A stretch of 64,000 nt of DNA from a virus: IMG/VR virus record IMGVR_UViG_3300008108_000124, positions 1-64,000 of that record. The stretch is one strand, 5' to 3'. The notes under the pieces are model-generated. The model was not told the DNA's origin. It made no database searches and worked only from the letters and a program-made list of their open reading frames with translations. This document shows positions 1 to 10,400 of the stretch, piece by piece. Within the stretch, counting starts at the first letter, position 1, and each line of letters opens with the position of its first letter. A program made the translations under genes and the position numbers.

Positions 1-357
1 GGTGCTCAAAGTGCTCAAGGAGTTCAAGGTACTCAAGGTACTCAAGGTATTGCCGGTACGACACAAGGTACTCAAGGTGTTCAAAGTGCTCAAGGTCTTC
101 AAGGACTTCAGGGAGTTGGATCTCAAGGTACTCAAGGACTTCAAGGTCCTCAAGGTCCTCAAGGACTTCAAGGTCTTCAAGGAGTTGGATCTCAAGGTAC
201 TCAAGGTCTTAAGGGTGATCAAGGTGCTCAAGGACTTCAAGGTCTTCAAGGAGTTGGATCTCAAGGCACTCAAGGTCGTCAGGGTCTTCAAGGTCCTCAA
301 GGACTTCAAGGACTTCAGGGAGTTGGATCTCAAGGCACTCAAGGACTTCAAGGATCT
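1..357 (+). repeat. Collagen-like 9-base repeat tract
   Basis: The tract is a run of GGN-NNN-CAA/CAG units (for example ggtactcaa, ggacttcaa) with a longer unit ggagttggatctcaagg recurring at least three times. It encodes the Gly-X-Gln stalk of the fibre. Such tracts readily change length by slippage or recombination. Confidence 0.85.
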
Positions 358-1299
358 TCCGATGGCGGATTAACAGTCTTTAATGATATAACTACAAATC
401 AAACTTGGTCTGTTGGCATTCTTTCCGTAACATCTGGAATTGCCAAAACAGCACATGTTTCTTCTACAAAACTTCAATTCAATCCTTCGACTGGAGCACT
501 TGGAATTGGTACAATAATTGATATTGTTCCTTACGATACTTTAAATTCCGGTACTTTATCCTGGGAAGGTTCTGCTGGACAGTTATTCAGTATTACAAAT
601 AATCTTACTTCCGGAAGTATTTTCAGTGTTAATGATGTTTCTGGAATTCCTGCTATTGATGTCGATGCTAATGGGACTATTGAACTTGGTCCTTTTGGTG
701 GAAACATTGGAGTAGGAACTACAAATCCAACTCAAAAACTTGATATTGTTGGTAATATAAGATTGAGGAATGGTCTTTATGATTTCTTCAATAATGTTGG
801 TGTCGCCGGTAGTGTTTTAATCTCTACTGGTGCTGGCGTGAGTTGGGTAAACTTTAGTGGTGGTGCAACGCTTCAAAACGATACGACAACAAATGCAACC
901 TGGTATCCAACTTTATCTAGTGCTACTACCGGTACTTATACCACTGCATATGTTTCTAATACAAAACTTCAATTTAATGCTTCTACCGGAACTTTATCAG
1001 CAACAGTATTCACATCACTATCTGATGAAACTCAAAAGACTAATATAAGACCAATTGAAAATGCTCTTGATCTTGTAAAACAAATGAACGGTGTTAAATA
1101 CGATTGGAAAGATGAGCATAGTCAATCTTCAGTTGGTGTGATCGCACAAGAAGTAGAAAGAGTTCTTCCAGAAGTTGTAACTACGAATGATCAAGGATTG
1201 AAGACAGTCTCATATGGAAATATTGTTGGTGTATTAATAGAAGCAATTAAAGAACAGCAAATACATATTGAAGAATTGGAGAGAAAATTGAATGCCTAA
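1..1299 (+). CDS. Collagen-like tail fibre with C-terminal S74 chaperone domain (5' end outside window)
   Basis: Frame 1 is open from the first base, so the gene starts upstream; 432 codons are visible. About the first 119 residues are Gly-X-Gln triplets (GTQ, GLQ, GPQ) broken by GVGSQ units, a collagen-like stalk. A Ser/Thr/Asn-rich fibre body follows. From about residue 341 (SDETQKTNI) to the end lies an intramolecular chaperone auto-processing (peptidase S74, endosialidase-type) domain, with the SD cleavage-site start, GVIAQEVE near residue 380 and a terminal helix for trimer coiled coil. In this family the domain folds the trimeric fibre and cleaves itself off before the catalytic Ser. 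The stop overlaps the next gene by 8 bases. Very probably a virion receptor-binding fibre. Confidence 0.85.
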   Translation, partial: GAQSAQGVQGTQGTQGIAGTTQGTQGVQSAQGLQGLQGVGSQGTQGLQGPQGPQGLQGLQGVGSQGTQGLKGDQGAQGLQGLQGVGSQGTQGRQGLQGPQGLQGLQGVGSQGTQGLQGSSDGGLTVFNDITTNQTWSVGILSVTSGIAKTAHVSSTKLQFNPSTGALGIGTIIDIVPYDTLNSGTLSWEGSAGQLFSITNNLTSGSIFSVNDVSGIPAIDVDANGTIELGPFGGNIGVGTTNPTQKLDIVGNIRLRNGLYDFFNNVGVAGSVLISTGAGVSWVNFSGGATLQNDTTTNATWYPTLSSATTGTYTTAYVSNTKLQFNASTGTLSATVFTSLSDETQKTNIRPIENALDLVKQMNGVKYDWKDEHSQSSVGVIAQEVERVLPEVVTTNDQGLKTVSYGNIVGVLIEAIKEQQIHIEELERKLNA

Positions 1300-3658
1300 T
1301 CAGTTTTTTTCACCAGAAGGAGACCTTGAAAATTATTTTGTAGATGAGTACTGGTTAATTGATCAGTATATTGGAGATCAATTGTGGTCATGGGGTGAGG
1401 GAGCTCGCGGTTATCTTGGAAATGCTAGTATTAATTCTTACAATCCCACACCAGTTACAACTAGTTCTGGAGGAACCAATTGGAAACAAGTGGATGGCGG
1501 ACAAAGACAAAGTGCTGGAATAAAACTTGATGGAACTTTATGGGTTTGGGGAAATGGTGATGCTGGAAGACTCGGAAACAATTCAAACATACTCAATAAT
1601 TCCACTCCAATCACTACTTTTGCTGGAGGAACTAACTGGAAGCAAATAGAGATGAAAGGACTTTTTGCTGCCGCAATCAAGACTGATGGAACTTTATGGA
1701 CTTGGGGGTATAATGGTAGAGGGCAACTTGGAATAGGAAATAATACAATTTCTTTTGTATCCACTCCTGTTACTACACTCGCAGGAGGAACCAACTGGAA
1801 ACAAGTAAGTGTTGGATATTATCATGCGTCGGCAATCAAGACTGATGGAACCTTGTGGACTTGGGGTGATTATTTTAATGATTTTGGAATGTTGGGTAAA
1901 GGTGATGATTATTCAGTAAATAAAACTAAACCTGTTCCTATTACCACAACAGGTTGGGCAGACACTGCAACAACAAATTCAGAAGATTTATATACAATAT
2001 CTGCAGGATATTCTTTTTCTTCAGCAATCAAGACCGATGGAACCTTGTGGACTTGGGGTAATGGGAATAGTGGACAACTTGGAAATGCTCAAACAATCAA
2101 CAGGTCCACTCCAGTCACCACTTTTGCCGGAGGGACTAACTGGAGACAAGTAAGTTCTGGAGGAAATTTTGATTCCTCATGTGCAGGCATTAAAACTGAT
2201 GGAACTTTATGGGTTTGGGGGAATGGGAGATTTGGAATACTTGGAAATGCAATAATCACAGGTATTATATCTACTCCAGTCACCACATTTGCAGGAGGAG
2301 CAAACTGGAAACAGGTGAGTGTTTCAAGTTCTCATACTGTAGCAATTAAGACTGATGGAACCCTATGGACTTGGGGTGCTGGAACTTCTGGGCGACTTGG
2401 AAACGCAGTAACAACTAATACATCTACACCAGTCACAACATTTGCCGGAGGAATAAACTGGAAACACTCTGCAGCAATATTTAGTGCTACGTTGGCAATC
2501 AAAACCGATGGAACCCTATGGACTTGGGGCAGTACAAGTTATGGGCAACTTGGAAATGCAACTGGACCAGGTGGTATTAGATCTACTCCAGTCACCACAT
2601 TTGCCGGAGGAACTAATTGGAAACAAGTGGGTGAAGGTGGAAATACCGGAACATCTACGGCAATCAAAACCGATGGAACCCTATGGACTTGGGGTTTTGG
2701 ACTTTCTGGGGCACTTGGGAATGGAGTAGGTTATGTTGGTGCTGTATCAACCCCAATCACCACTTTTGCAGGAGGAACCAATTGGAAACAAGTCGCAAAT
2801 GGAAGAAATACGACTGTTGCAGTCAAGACTGATGGAACTCTATGGACTTGGGGTCGTGGAACTGATGGAGAACTTGGAAATGCAGTTGATGGTATTGCAT
2901 CAACCCCAGTTACCACCTTTACTGGAGGCACTGATTGGAAACAAGTGAGCGGTGGTTTCAGGCATGTTATTGCACTAAAAGGAACTTCACCAAATCTGCA
3001 AATTTTCTCATTTGGATCCGCTCGTGATGGGCAAATGGGAGATGGGTTTAATATACAAACCAATTATGCTCCAGGACAAGTTTTTGGAAATGCTAACGAT
3101 TGGAAAGAAGTTAGTTCTGGATATCATAATAATGCAGCAATCAAGACCGATGGAACCTTATGGACTTGGGGATATAATTATGCTGGAAATATTGGAGTCG
3201 GTGATTCCATTAATCGAAATACTCCAATCACCACATTTGCCGGAGGAACCAATTGGAAACAAGTTAGTGTTGGAGGTTATTTTGATAATTATTTGTGCAT
3301 GGCAGCAATCAAGACCGATGGAACTTTATGGACCTGGGGCAGTCAAAATGCAGGAATGTTGGCAAATTTTGTAAATTCTTTTACATATGTCAGTACTCCA
3401 ATTACAACCTTTGCCGGAGGAACAAATTGGAAATATGTTGATATTGGAAATGAGCATGTATCGGCAATCAAGACCGATGGAACTTTGTGGATGTGGGGTG
3501 AAAATTTTTCTGGACAACTTGGAAATGGTGATGCTTTAACAAGATCAACTCCGGTCACTACATTTGCTGGGGGAACTAATTGGAAACAAGTAAGAGCTGC
3601 TGGTTATCATACTTTAGCAGTACAATCTGGTATCAATGCCGACTACCCACTCTCATAA
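1292..3658 (+). CDS. RCC1-repeat beta-propeller protein 1 (788 aa)
   Basis: The protein is built almost entirely from about 14 units of roughly 50 residues with consensus [17 protein letters not shown], a short variable stretch, [12 protein letters not shown], then GQLGNA. This is the RCC1/ATS1 signature (Gly-rich strand, W-G turn, QLG). RCC1 repeats fold as seven-bladed propellers, so two propellers are plausible. There is no signal peptide or membrane segment. It overlaps the end of the collagen-like fibre gene by 8 bases and is followed by a DUF4376 gene, which suggests a virion fibre or adhesin. One unit near 1948-2010 carries a [14 protein letters not shown] insert that recurs in the two larger paralogues. 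Direct function unproven. Confidence 0.8.
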   Translation: MPNQFFSPEGDLENYFVDEYWLIDQYIGDQLWSWGEGARGYLGNASINSYNPTPVTTSSGGTNWKQVDGGQRQSAGIKLDGTLWVWGNGDAGRLGNNSNILNNSTPITTFAGGTNWKQIEMKGLFAAAIKTDGTLWTWGYNGRGQLGIGNNTISFVSTPVTTLAGGTNWKQVSVGYYHASAIKTDGTLWTWGDYFNDFGMLGKGDDYSVNKTKPVPITTTGWADTATTNSEDLYTISAGYSFSSAIKTDGTLWTWGNGNSGQLGNAQTINRSTPVTTFAGGTNWRQVSSGGNFDSSCAGIKTDGTLWVWGNGRFGILGNAIITGIISTPVTTFAGGANWKQVSVSSSHTVAIKTDGTLWTWGAGTSGRLGNAVTTNTSTPVTTFAGGINWKHSAAIFSATLAIKTDGTLWTWGSTSYGQLGNATGPGGIRSTPVTTFAGGTNWKQVGEGGNTGTSTAIKTDGTLWTWGFGLSGALGNGVGYVGAVSTPITTFAGGTNWKQVANGRNTTVAVKTDGTLWTWGRGTDGELGNAVDGIASTPVTTFTGGTDWKQVSGGFRHVIALKGTSPNLQIFSFGSARDGQMGDGFNIQTNYAPGQVFGNANDWKEVSSGYHNNAAIKTDGTLWTWGYNYAGNIGVGDSINRNTPITTFAGGTNWKQVSVGGYFDNYLCMAAIKTDGTLWTWGSQNAGMLANFVNSFTYVSTPITTFAGGTNWKYVDIGNEHVSAIKTDGTLWMWGENFSGQLGNGDALTRSTPVTTFAGGTNWKQVRAAGYHTLAVQSGINADYPLS
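1380..3640 (+). repeat. Tandem RCC1-coding DNA repeats, array 1
   Basis: Units of roughly 150 bases share near-identical cores such as actgatggaactttatgg and ccagtcaccacatttgcc. About 14 units are present. The same cores recur at 4560-12090 and 16560-19960, so the three arrays can recombine with each other. Confidence 0.85.
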
Positions 3659-3661
3659 ATA
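3655..3661 (+). promoter_or_regulatory. T4-like late promoter box ATAAATA
   Basis: CATAAATA overlaps the stop codon of the first RCC1 gene and lies about 15 bases before the ATG at 3677. It matches the core of the T4/cyanophage late promoter (TATAAATA). The motif is short and the DNA A+T-rich, so it is only suggestive. Confidence 0.4.
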
Positions 3662-3676
3662 ATTAAAAAAATATAT

Positions 3677-4423
3677 ATGGAAATAGCACTAGTTCATGAT
3701 AATTCACTAATACTTGGTCCTATGGGATTTAATGTCCGTATGATTAATGGTGAATTGGAAGATCTTGAACTTGAAGATCGCATATCTCCGCAAAGTTTCA
3801 TAGATCTTCCGATCCATTTTTCAGATGGTCTTACGCATCTTCTTCCATTAGAAAAAGATATTCCATCGCATGATTTGAAATATCATAATATTGAGGGTTA
3901 TACATGGGAAATCATAAAGGAAAATGATGTTCCAGTCAATGTTAAATTAACATATAATATTGTAGATAAAACTCTGGAAGAAGTTAAGGAACTTCGCAAA
4001 AAAGAAGTTGCTCCTATAAGAAAACAAAAAGAAAATACCTCTACTGGAATTTTTGTTGGTGGAAGTTATATAGAAGTTACAACCTCAAGAGAAGAGAGAA
4101 TTTTATTATCGGCAAAACGTTCATCATTTTCCGGATCTTGTAATTATAAATTTAAAAACACCTGGGTTTCAATTACTCCAGAGGATCTTGACTATATTAT
4201 TACTCAAATAGATACTGTAGTTCAGCAAGCATATGACTGGGAATTATCAAAATTGAATGAAATTGATGCTTGCCAAACAATTGATGATGTTTATAATGTT
4301 GTTTTAATTGAAGAACGAAATATAAGAAATACAAGAGAAGAAGGATCGGTAAGAAGAGGACCTAGAAATAAAAATCAAATAGAAAATATAGTAGATCCTA
4401 ATTTAGATTTGCCCACTAATTAA
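3677..4423 (+). CDS. DUF4376-domain protein, tail-fibre assembly-like (248 aa)
   Basis: The C-terminal half (about residues 100-205) matches the DUF4376 pattern: a charged helix (ELRKKEVAPIRKQKE), TGIFVGGSYIEVTTSREER, then NTWVSITPEDLDYIITQI and a closing helix. DUF4376 occurs in phage tail-fibre assembly chaperones and fibre-linked proteins, usually just downstream of a fibre gene, and here it sits between two RCC1 genes. The N-terminal part (HFSDGLTHLLPLEKD) is unassigned. The start is preceded by a late-type ATAAATA box. I infer a chaperone or adaptor for the neighbouring fibres; a structural role is also possible. Confidence 0.65.
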   Translation: MEIALVHDNSLILGPMGFNVRMINGELEDLELEDRISPQSFIDLPIHFSDGLTHLLPLEKDIPSHDLKYHNIEGYTWEIIKENDVPVNVKLTYNIVDKTLEEVKELRKKEVAPIRKQKENTSTGIFVGGSYIEVTTSREERILLSAKRSSFSGSCNYKFKNTWVSITPEDLDYIITQIDTVVQQAYDWELSKLNEIDACQTIDDVYNVVLIEERNIRNTREEGSVRRGPRNKNQIENIVDPNLDLPTN

Positions 4424-4433
4424 AGAAATTATT

Positions 4434-7400
4434 ATGCCAGATAATATTCAAACTAATTTTAAAGATAATAATGGTGTTGATTTAGGGTCTAAATTAATTA
4501 CCAAGGATTATTTGATTAGTGTTTATCCAGGTATTGCAGAAAATCTTGGAATTAGTCCAGAATTGTGGGGTTGGGGTGTTAATGGACCTAATTTTATTCT
4601 TGGAACCGCTGATACTTTAGCAAGAAGTACTCCAGTCACTACATTTGCTGGAGGATTTAGATGGAAACAAGTCAGTTCTGGAGATTTTTATACGGCAGCA
4701 ATCAAGACAGATGGAACTTTATGGGTTTGGGGTGTTGGAAATACTGGACAACTTGGAAATGCAGACATAACTTCAAGATCCACTCCAGTCACAACCTTTA
4801 CCGGAGGAACTAACTGGAAATCTGTTGCATGTGGAAAGGATCATGCTACAGCAATCAAAACCGATGGAACTCTATGGGTTTGGGGTTCTGTTTACCTTCT
4901 TGGTAATGGGATAGGATCTAATACTGATCCCAATAACACCGTTGTTACTAATATATCTACTCCAGTTACCACTTTTGTTGGAGGAACAAACTGGAGACAA
5001 GTTTCTGCGGCAAGATATGGTACTGCAGCAATTAAGACTGATGGAACTCTGTGGACATGGGGACCTACAGGATTTGGAGAGGTATCTGATAAAGCAATTC
5101 TTGGTCATGAAAAAATTATTCATACTATTTCAACTCCAATAACTACATTTTCCGGAGGAACTAATTGGTTAAATGTACCTAGTGTACCTAGTCCTGAAGA
5201 GGAAAATCTTTATACAATCACCGGAAGTCGCTTTCATGCTGCTGCAATTAAAACTGACGGAACTCTATGGACCTGGGGAAATAATACTACTGGTCAGTTG
5301 GGAAATAATAAGGTAGAATTGGTATTATCATCTCCTGGCAGTACTCCATCAACTACCTTTGCCGGAGGAACTAACTGGAGACAAGTCTCTTCTAATTCAC
5401 ATTCTACAGAATTTTATACAACAGCAATCAAAACCGATGGGACATTATGGGCTTGGGGTCAAAATAATAGTGGGCAACTTGGATTTCCGACAAATTATAT
5501 TTCAACTCCAATAACTACATTTGCCGGAGGAAATAACTGGGCAGATACTCCTACAACAAATGCCGAAGACCTTTATACCTTGAGCGGAGGGACAAGTTTT
5601 TCTGCAGCAATCAAGACCGATGGAACTCTATGGACTTGGGGTCTTGGAACTTTTGGACGACTTGGAAATAAATCTGTATTAGGTACTATATCTACTCCAA
5701 TAACTACATTTTCTGGAGGAACTAATTGGAAACAAGTAAGTTCTGGAGGAGATTATACGGCAGCAATCAAAACTGATGGAACCTTATGGACTTGGGGTAC
5801 TGCAGCAACCGGGTTACTTGGAAATGGCGTAACAACAGGGAGTATATCCACTCCAGTCACTACTTTTGCTGGAGGAACCGACTGGAAACACGTAAGTACC
5901 AGTGGTGCGGGTAGTAATATGTCAGCAGTCAAAACTGATGGAACCCTATGGATGTGGGGTTTTGGAACTGCTGGTCGACTTGGGAATGCAACTATATTAG
6001 GTAATAGATCCACTCCAGTCACAACATTTGCTGGAGGAACCGACTGGAAACAAGTTTCCAGTAATGTAAATCATACAGCAGCGGTTAAGACTGATGGAAC
6101 TCTATGGACTTGGGGTAGTGGAATTTCTGGGGCTCTTGGAAATACGGTTATAACAGGTAGTATATCCACTCCAGTCACCACCTTTGCCGGAGGAACAGAC
6201 TGGAAACAAGTTTCTTCTGGGAGTGGTCTTACTGCAGCAGTCAAAACCGATGGAACCTTATGGATATGGGGATCTGGTGGTAGTGGAGCACTTGGAAATG
6301 CAGTTACGACAGGGAGTATATCAACTCCTATTACAACATTTACTGGAGGGACCAACTGGAGACAAGTAAGTTCTGGTGGTTCTCATACAGCAGCAGTTAA
6401 GACTGATGGAACCTTATGGACTTGGGGTACTGGAGCTAGTGGGAGACTTGGAAATGCGATTGCAACAGGTAATATATCAACTCCAATTACCACTTTTGTT
6501 GGAGGAACCAACTGGAAACAAGCAAGTGCTGGTGCTTCTCATACACTTGCCTTAAGAGATGATGGTGTGAATAGACAAGTATGGTTATTCGGAGATAATT
6601 CCAGTACTCAATTGGGAAATTTTATTACCACTATAGTAGCACCTACTAAAGTTTCTAATGATACAAATTGGAAACAAATATCTGCAGGAAGTTTATTTAC
6701 TGGTGCAATCAAAACTGATGGAACTTTATGGACTTGGGGTAATAATACTGCTGGAGAACTTGGAAATGCAGGTATATCCCTATCCAATAGGTCTACTCCA
6801 GTCACCACATTTGCCGGAGGAACCGACTGGAAACAAATTAGTTGTGGATGTAATAAGTTCGTTTCAGCAATTAAAACCGATGGAACTTTATGGACTTGGG
6901 GTAATCCCAGTTATGGAGTACTTGGAATTAATAGTATCTTTGGTGTTAGATCAACTCCAGTCACAACATTTGCAGGGGGAACCAATTGGAGACAAGTTTC
7001 TTCCGGGGGTTATCATACTGCAGCAATTAAGACTGATGGAACTCTGTGGGTGTGGGGAAATAATTTAACGGGAAAACTTGGAAATGGTACTAATTTTAAC
7101 ACCGCCATCACCCCTATCACAACATTTGCCGGTGGAACTAACTGGAAACAAGTAGCTGCCGGTTCTCGTCATACTGCAGCAATAAAAACTGATGGTACTC
7201 TGTGGACATGGGGATTTAATGGATATGGAGAATTAGGATCAGGTATTTTCCAAGGATACGGGCAGGCAAGCGTAAGCACTCCCATTACTACTTTTGCCGG
7301 AGGAACTAATTGGAGTCAAGTTTTTTGTCCTCAATATACTCTGAGTAGTAGTTTTGATAGTAATGCTTCCGAATATACAATTGCAATGAAAACTGATGGA

Positions 7401-10400
7401 ACCTTGTGGACATGGGGTCGTAATGCTACTAGCGAGTTGGGTATGTTTAATAATTTATATGTACCTGTTTTGCAATCCGATGCAACAAATTGGAAACAAG
7501 TGAGTATGGGTGATATACATGCATCCGCAGTCAAAACCGATGGAACCTTATGGACTTGGGGATCAAACCGTAATAAAGCACTGGGAGATCCAAATATATC
7601 TTCTGGGTATAATACTTATGGTTATATTGCCGTAGATCCAAGAGCAAGATTTACTCCGATTACCACCGTTGTCGGTGGGACTAATTGGAAACAAGTAAGT
7701 GTTGGATATAATCATACATCAGCAGTCAAAACTGATGGAACCTTATGGATGTGGGGAAACAATAATTATGGACAACTTGGTAGAGCACTTGATGGAATTG
7801 GTAAACAATTTAGAGGAAATATAGACTTTCCACTTGAAGTTAATCCCAGAGAAAATTGGAATGATACTCAAATAATAAATCTGGAAGATTTATATACAAT
7901 ATCCGTTCAAGATACAAATTTTAATGGAGACAGTAACTCCTTTGCCGCAATTAAAAAAAATGGAACCCTATGGACATGGGGAGGAGGAAATTACGGGCAA
8001 CTTGGAAATGCTTTGCGTCTTGAAGCTCAAGCAAATACTCCAGCTACTACATTTGCCGGGGGAACCAATTGGAAGCAAATAAGTACCTCATATGCCACTT
8101 CTGCAGCAGTCAAAACTGATGGAACTCTATGGGTTTGGGGTAAAAATTATCATGGTGAACTTGGAATTAATAGTCTTGGAACTAGATCTACTCCGGTTAC
8201 CACTTTTGCTGGTGGAACCAACTGGAAACAAGTTTCGGTTGGATATGGTGTTATGGGAGCAGTCAAAACTGATGGAACACTATGGACTTGGGGTAATAGT
8301 GATAGTTTAAATGGGACACTTGGTAGATATTCTATTAATTATTTTGATGCAATTGTATCAACACCAATCACAACATTTGCCGGAGGAAATAACTGGGCAG
8401 ATACTCCTACAACAAATGCCGAAGATCTTTATACACTGTCTGCTGGGGGATCTTTTGGTAGTTATTATTCAGGACCAAATAGTGTGGCAATCAAGACCGA
8501 TGGAACCTTATGGACCTGGGGATATTCTTATGCTAAAATACACCCACTACTAAGATACATCAATAAAAATTATAATCAACTTGGAGTTGATGGAATATGT
8601 GATGAAAATGGAAGATTGCCAGGAACTCTCAGCTTTAATTCCGATCCTTATACTGGGAAAAGAATTACCACGACAAGTGGCAGTGGTACAGTAACTCCTA
8701 TCGCAAATAATTTATTAGGACCAGCATCTTTAACAATAGATGAGACTCTGCAACCGCCTTATGGTGGATATGATGATGGATTTTGGGTTTTAGAATTGCC
8801 ATTTAATATTTCTTTTAATGGAAAGACTTATAGAAGAGTTTGTCCAACAACAAATCATTTCATAACTTTTGGAGAAGGTCATCAAGGATTAAGCTTAAGT
8901 GTTGGAAATCCATCACTTCCCAAAATAATGATAACTGCTACTGATGGAAGCGTACATAGATTATGTTATGGACCAGAAGGGACGGCACCTAATAGAACCT
9001 ATAGAATAAGGTGTGAAGGAACTTATATGATATCAGATGATCTTGATAATCCCAATATGGTTTATGAGATTACTTTTTATGAAAATGTTCCTAATCAAAT
9101 TGATATTCAAATCGGAGAAAATCAAAATAAAATTTTAGATGTTGGGAGTGAAGAAACGGCAAATTACATATCAATTCCAACAACCACTTTTGCCGGAGGA
9201 ATAAATTGGAAACAAGTCAGTGCTGGTGATAGTCATACAGCAGCAATCAAAACCGATGGAACATTATGGGTTTGGGGTGATACTTATTATGGAAAACTTG
9301 GAAATGCTCCTTCTGTTAGAAGTGGTGGAACTGGAGGAAGAACACTCTACTTTAAATCTACTCCTATCACAACATTTGCCGGAGGAACCAATTGGAAACA
9401 AGTAAGTGCAGGAAATAATCATACAGCAGCAATCAAGACCGATGGAACCTTATGGACTTGGGGAAATAGCAGATCTGGGCAATTAGGAAATGCTGTACTG
9501 TTGACTTTCGGTTATGAGATAAGCACTCCAATTACCACCTTTGCTGGTGGGACAGATTGGAAACAAGTTACTTGTGGGAAGGATAATACTGCAGCAATCA
9601 AAACTGATGGAACTTTATGGGGATGGGGTACTGCAAATTTTGGAAGACTTGGAACTAATGATACTGGAGCATCTCCAATTAGATCCACTCCAGTCACCAC
9701 CTTTGCAGGAGGAACCGATTGGAAACAGGTGAGTTCTGGGTACAATTGTATGGCAGCAGTCAAAACTGACGGAACTTTGTGGTTATGGGGACAAACAAAT
9801 GAGGGACAACTTGGAACTGGTGAAATATTTTCTCCAACACTTCAGTCATATAAATTAACGCCCATTACAACATTTGCCGGAGGAACCAACTGGAAACAAG
9901 TAAGTGTTGGTGATAGACATGTTGGAGCAGTTAAAACCGATGGAACCTTATGGGTGTGGGGTAATGGAATTAAAGGACAACTTGGAAATACTAATACTAT
10001 TAGCAATGTATCCACTCCAGTCACCACATTTGCTGGGGGAATTAACTGGAAACAAGTAAGTGCTGGTGGATCTCATACACTTGCTTTAAGAGATGATGGT
10101 GTGAATAAACAGTTGTATGTATTTGGTAGTGGTTCATTGGGTGTGCAGTTGGGTAATAATCATACTCCAGCTACTACATTTGCAGGAGGAATAAATTGGA
10201 AACAAGTTTATATGGATAGTGGTGGATCTGCAATCAAAACTGATGGAACCTTATGGACTTGGGGGTCTAATGCTCGTGGACAGCTTGGAACTGGTGATAG
10301 AACCAATAGAAGCACTCCAGTCACAACATTTGCCGGTGGGACCAATTGGAAATATACTGAAGTTGGTATTGCACTCAAGACTGATGGAACCTTGTGGACT

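Noticed and set aside
2-373. Reading frame encoding Lys-Val-Leu-Lys repeats across the collagen-like tract
   Set aside because: It is the +2 shadow of the Gly-X-Gln repeat; frame 1 stays open through the same region into the S74 domain.
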